From assembly GCF_001403635.1 (NCBI RefSeq), contig NZ_LN879466.1:398254-462253 (forward strand): a stretch of DNA of 64,000 bases, read 5' to 3'. The position numbers and the translations under genes were made by a program. The DNA comes from Clostridium massiliamazoniense. GTDB taxonomy: Bacteria > Bacillota > Clostridia > Clostridiales > Clostridiaceae. Positions within the stretch are counted from its first letter, which is position 1, and each line of letters begins with the position of its first letter. This document shows, one piece after another, positions 61,027 through 64,000 of this stretch. A model generated the notes under the pieces. The model had not been told where the DNA came from, searched no databases, and was given only the letters and a program-made list of their open reading frames with translations.

Positions 61027-62691
61027 ATGAAAGAAAAAAATAATGTAAAGGTAATACCACTAGGTGGACTTGGAGAAATTGGGAAAAATATTGCTGCAAT
61101 AGAATATGGTGATGAAATTATAGTAATAGATTGCGGGTTATCATTCCCTGACACAGAAATGTATGGAGTTGATATAGTTATTCCAGATGTTACTTATTTA
61201 GTTGAAAATAAGGAGAGAGTAAAAGGATTCTTTATAACTCATGGTCACGAAGACCATATAGGAGCTTTACCTTATGTATTAAGAAATCTAAATGTACCTG
61301 TTTATGGGACAAGATTAACATTAGGATTAATAGAAAGTAAGCTAGAGGAACATAAAATTCTTGATGTATGTGATCTTAGAAGTGTTGAGGCTGGAGATAC
61401 AATAGAATTAGATAAATTAAAGGTGGAGTTTATAAGAACTAACCATAGTATTGCTGATAGTTGTGCTATAGCTGTTCATACACCACAAGGTGTTATAGTG
61501 CATACAGGTGACTTTAAAGTTGATTTTACGCCTATAGATAAGAAGAGAATAGACCTTCAAAGGCTTGCTCAATTAGGTAAAAAGGGAGTTCTTTTATTAA
61601 TGGCAGATAGTACTAATGCTTTAACAGAAGGATATACTATGTCTGAAAGTGCTGTTGGTGAAACATTAGATGACCTATTTGGAAAGGCTAAGGGAAGAGT
61701 AATAGTTGCTACTTTTGCATCTAATATTCATAGAATGCAACAGATTATAAATTCATCACTAAAATATAAGAGAAAAGTAGCTTTTAGTGGAAGAAGTATG
61801 GAGAAAATTTCAGAAGTAGCTAAAAATTTAGGATATTTAGATATTCCAGATGGGCTTTTAGTAGACTTAGCTAATATAAATTCTTGTGCAGATAATGAAA
61901 TAACAATAGTTACAACAGGAAGTCAAGGGGAACCTATGTCAGCCTTAACTAGAATAGCAAATTCAACGCACAAACATATAAGCATTAAAAATGATGATAC
62001 AGTTATAATTTCAGCTACTGCTATACCAGGTAATGAAAAGTCAGTATCAAAAATAATAAATGATTTAACCAAAAAGGGAGCAAAGGTAATTTGCAAATCA
62101 ATAACTGCAATTCATGTATCAGGACATGCTTGTAGAGAAGAATTAAAATTAATGCATTCCTTATTAAAACCAAAATATTTTGCGCCTGTCCATGGGGAGT
62201 TAAGACATTTAATGAGCCATAAGGAACTTGCAGAAGGATTAGGACAAGATAGTAGAAATATATTCATTTTAGAAAATGGAGATGTACTAAGTTTATCAAG
62301 AAGAAAAGCAAAAATTGAAGGCAGAGTTCATTCAGGAAAAGTAATGATAGATGGACTAGGCATTGGTGATGTAGGAAATATAGTTATAAGAGATAGAAAG
62401 TCTTTATCTCAAGATGGAATAATAAGCATAATTTTTGTTATAGAAAAAGAAAGCAAGATGGTTGTATCAGGACCAGATGTTATAACAAGAGGTTTTGTTT
62501 ATGTAAGAGATTCAGAAGGATTATTAACTGAGATAAGAGATTTAGCAAGTGATAGTATTGAAAGATGTATTAGTAAAAAGATTTATCAATGGTCAAAATT
62601 AAAAAATGAAGTTAGAAATGAAGTAGGAGAATTTGTTTATCAAAAAACAAAGAGAAAACCTATAATTGTTCCTATAATCATGGAAGTCTAA
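61027..62691 (+). CDS. rnjA: Ribonuclease J
   Basis: 554 residues. KVIPLGGLGEIGKNIAAIEY opens the protein, followed by the metallo-beta-lactamase core (DCGLSFPDTEMYGVDIVIPD, FFITHGHEDHIGALPYVL with HxHxDH near residue 73, TNHSIADSCAIAVHTPQGVI). The beta-CASP part has ATFASNIHRMQQIINSS, TGSQGEPMSALTRIA and HVSGHAC; the C-terminal domain ends PIIVPIIMEV. It degrades and processes mRNA with 5'-exo and endo activity. Length equals the family norm. The ribosome site (GGAG) is only two bases from the ATG, unusually close, and the leader has a stronger unused site upstream, so translation may be controlled. It could be RnjA or the sole RNase J. Confidence 0.94.
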   Translation: MKEKNNVKVIPLGGLGEIGKNIAAIEYGDEIIVIDCGLSFPDTEMYGVDIVIPDVTYLVENKERVKGFFITHGHEDHIGALPYVLRNLNVPVYGTRLTLGLIESKLEEHKILDVCDLRSVEAGDTIELDKLKVEFIRTNHSIADSCAIAVHTPQGVIVHTGDFKVDFTPIDKKRIDLQRLAQLGKKGVLLLMADSTNALTEGYTMSESAVGETLDDLFGKAKGRVIVATFASNIHRMQQIINSSLKYKRKVAFSGRSMEKISEVAKNLGYLDIPDGLLVDLANINSCADNEITIVTTGSQGEPMSALTRIANSTHKHISIKNDDTVIISATAIPGNEKSVSKIINDLTKKGAKVICKSITAIHVSGHACREELKLMHSLLKPKYFAPVHGELRHLMSHKELAEGLGQDSRNIFILENGDVLSLSRRKAKIEGRVHSGKVMIDGLGIGDVGNIVIRDRKSLSQDGIISIIFVIEKESKMVVSGPDVITRGFVYVRDSEGLLTEIRDLASDSIERCISKKIYQWSKLKNEVRNEVGEFVYQKTKRKPIIVPIIMEV

Positions 62692-62727
62692 TATAAATAG
62701 ATAATTAAACTTAAATATAAAGAGTGA

Positions 62728-62772
62728 AACTATATCCAACTGAAAAGCTATAGGTTGGATATAGTTTTTTTA
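62728..62772 (+). terminator. Rho-independent terminator after RNase J gene
   Basis: AACTATATCCAAC pairs with GTTGGATATAGTT, followed by a T-run (TTTTTTTATA). Confidence 0.92.
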
Positions 62773-63002
62773 TACGAAAATTTATAAAATTTTATAAAAT
62801 TTTTATAATTGATTTATTTTTATTTTAAGGTCTAATTCTATAATAAGCTTAAGGTCAATGAAAACGACATACCTAAAATAAATTTAGAAAAGTTATATAA
62901 AAGGGTAAAGAGAAATATCTAAAGATAAAAAATAATTTAATTGTAATCATTGACTAAGAAAATAAACTAAAAAGATAAAAAATAGAATTGGAGGAATTGA
63001 TT
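62773..63002. other. Leader region of the His-rich protein gene
   Basis: AT-rich spacer with a TTGACT at 62951-62956 that lacks a convincing -10 at the right distance before the ribosome site. Nothing else recognised. Confidence 0.4.
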
Positions 63003-63674
63003 ATGAATAAATTAGAAGTGTTATATAAAATGGCTGGAGCTATGAAGAGTAAAGAAAAGGTAGCTGGAAATGTTAAAATAGTAGCAAAGGATGGAGATAA
63101 AGAATTTGCAACTATAACAAATAACTTTGAAAAAGATAAAGTAAATGGAACTATGAGTATAGATGCAGTAGCTAAAGCTGAAATTGGAGAATTAAAGGTT
63201 GATAAAGCAGTTAAAAAAGTTTTAAGTATGGAAGATATGCATCACAAACATCATGGACACCACGGACATCACGGACATCATGGTAAATGTGGAAAAGGAA
63301 AAGGATTTAATAAATTTGCTAAGTTAGAAATGATGTTCAAAACTTTAAATGATATTAATGTATCTGAAGATGGAGAAAATAAAGTTTTAGAATTAGATAT
63401 GAAAGATATCTTAATGAAGAAAAGAGAAAAATTCAAAAAATATCATGAAGAAGGACATAAATGTGAGCATAAACATCATGACCACGAAGGTATGGACGAA
63501 AACATCAAAGAAATGTTTAAAGTAAAACATGCTATATTTAAAGAATTAATGGCTTCAGACTATGATAAAGTAAATGCTAAAGTAGTGTTAAATAAAGATT
63601 TTGAAATAGTAAATTTAGAAATAGAAGCTTTAGGACAAAAAAGCTTAAATGTTAAAGTAGCATTAAATTACTAA
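63003..63674 (+). CDS. Histidine-rich protein, probable metal binding, unknown function
   Basis: 223 residues from the ATG at 63003 (TTGGAGGAATT site; an in-frame TTG 15 bp earlier is part of it). No signal peptide. Two His/Cys-rich loops are set in an otherwise ordinary alpha/beta protein: MHHKHHGHHGHHGHHGKCGK near residues 81-100, and YHEEGHKCEHKHHDHEGMDE near 149-168. These could bind Ni, Zn, Cu or Co for storage or buffering. The N-terminal domain (MNKLEVLYKMAGAMKSKEKV) and C-terminal strands (NAKVVLNKDFEIVNLEIEAL) frame them symmetrically. No transporter or metalloenzyme gene is adjacent. Confidence 0.82.
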   Translation: MNKLEVLYKMAGAMKSKEKVAGNVKIVAKDGDKEFATITNNFEKDKVNGTMSIDAVAKAEIGELKVDKAVKKVLSMEDMHHKHHGHHGHHGHHGKCGKGKGFNKFAKLEMMFKTLNDINVSEDGENKVLELDMKDILMKKREKFKKYHEEGHKCEHKHHDHEGMDENIKEMFKVKHAIFKELMASDYDKVNAKVVLNKDFEIVNLEIEALGQKSLNVKVALNY

Positions 63675-63969
63675 TAATACTTTAAGCATCTTTCCCTAAG
63701 ACTTTATAAAAATTCATAAGTATAATAAGTAATGTATGAAAGACTGTGTAAATTTAAAGTTGGACATGATGAAAATATCTGACTTTAGAGAATACGCAGT
63801 CTTTTATAATTTATAAGTTGCTTTATTGATGAAAATGAGTAAGATTAAATAATAAATAAGAATTAATTACAAGATTATTTATAGAAGAGAAGAGTTATTA
63901 TTTATGCTTTTAGCTGTAAAGGAAATATAGAGCATTAAGAGTAGTGATATATAGGAGGAATTAAATATT
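63675..63969. other. Intergenic region before the last gene
   Basis: About 295 bp with one large terminator hairpin (63739-63810) and a ribosome site AGGAGG for the gene at the edge. Confidence 0.6.
63739..63810 (+). terminator. Large-stem terminator after His-rich gene
   Basis: AAAGACTG pairs with CAGTCTTT, with an inner AAAGT/ACTTT pairing and a T-rich end (TTTTATAAT). The large loop makes it a less compact terminator. Confidence 0.65.
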
Positions 63970-64000
63970 ATGCGAAGACATAATGAACATAACTATGATG
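63970..64000 (+). CDS. Start of a gene cut by the right window edge
   Basis: ATAGGAGGAATT precedes an ATG at 63970, and the ten visible codons read MRRHNEHNYD. The frame is open to the edge. The product cannot be named. Confidence 0.6.
   Translation, partial: MRRHNEHNYD

Noticed and set aside
1-64000. tRNA, rRNA and known riboswitch genes
   Set aside because: No cloverleaf, rRNA stretch or familiar aptamer core was recognised by eye; a covariance-model scan would be decisive.

Overview
The window is very AT-rich, low-GC Firmicute DNA. Strong AGGAGG-type ribosome sites, long runs of A/T-ending codons and the gene set (glycan-scavenging ABC/GH cluster, choline-binding-type repeats, AspD, FUSC, YozG/DUF2975 pair) suggest Clostridium sensu stricto, most like C. 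perfringens or a near relative. This is inference from composition and gene families, not a database match. No rRNA, tRNA or CRISPR array was seen.

Bases 1-8.8 kb are the right end of a siphovirus-type prophage, or a tail-only particle, whose head genes and integrase would lie to the left. The order is tape measure, Dit-like protein, Gp37-like protein, fibre, XkdX, XhlA, GH24 endolysin and a holin-like protein. Next to the lysis genes, on the other strand, is a MORN-repeat/CbxX-type AAA+ ATPase in the usual position of a phage accessory (moron) gene.

Bases 11.2-25.8 kb are a glycan uptake and breakdown cluster: two LplB/YtcP-type permeases, a GH38 alpha-mannosidase, a GH20 hexosaminidase, a lipoprotein binding protein, two ROK kinases, a MalK/UgpC-type ATPase, a small membrane protein, and a translationally coupled acyltransferase and SGNH esterase. 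Neither hydrolase has a signal peptide, so oligosaccharides are probably imported whole and trimmed in the cytosol. The gene content recalls the pneumococcal N-glycan locus. A good CcpA (cre) site precedes the binding-protein gene.

Bases 26.3-36.7 kb encode two large secreted proteins that share a C-terminal module marked by an NWYS motif. The 2591-residue one carries repeated carbohydrate-binding-like modules, Ig-like domains and a transglutaminase-like core. A third secreted protein with this module, fused to leucine-rich repeats of the plant LxGxIP type, lies at 54.8-56.9 kb.

Bases 36.8-41.1 kb (minus strand) hold an ABC transporter with a membrane-anchored partner, an unrecognised 428-residue protein and a LytTR response regulator broken by a one-base slip in an A10 run. 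A GT2 polysaccharide synthase with a small membrane partner follows. Bases 43.4-53 kb are mostly chromosomal: beta-carbonic anhydrase, amidohydrolase, MerR regulator, FUSC protein, stand-alone E2-type acyltransferase and AspD. Bases 53-54.8 kb are a gene-poor, decaying stretch with candidate tiny genes. Bases 57-64 kb carry YozG/DUF2975, a MerR/MATE divergent pair with a textbook 19-bp-spacer promoter, RNase J and a His-rich probable metal-binding protein. Many rho-independent terminators separate the units.
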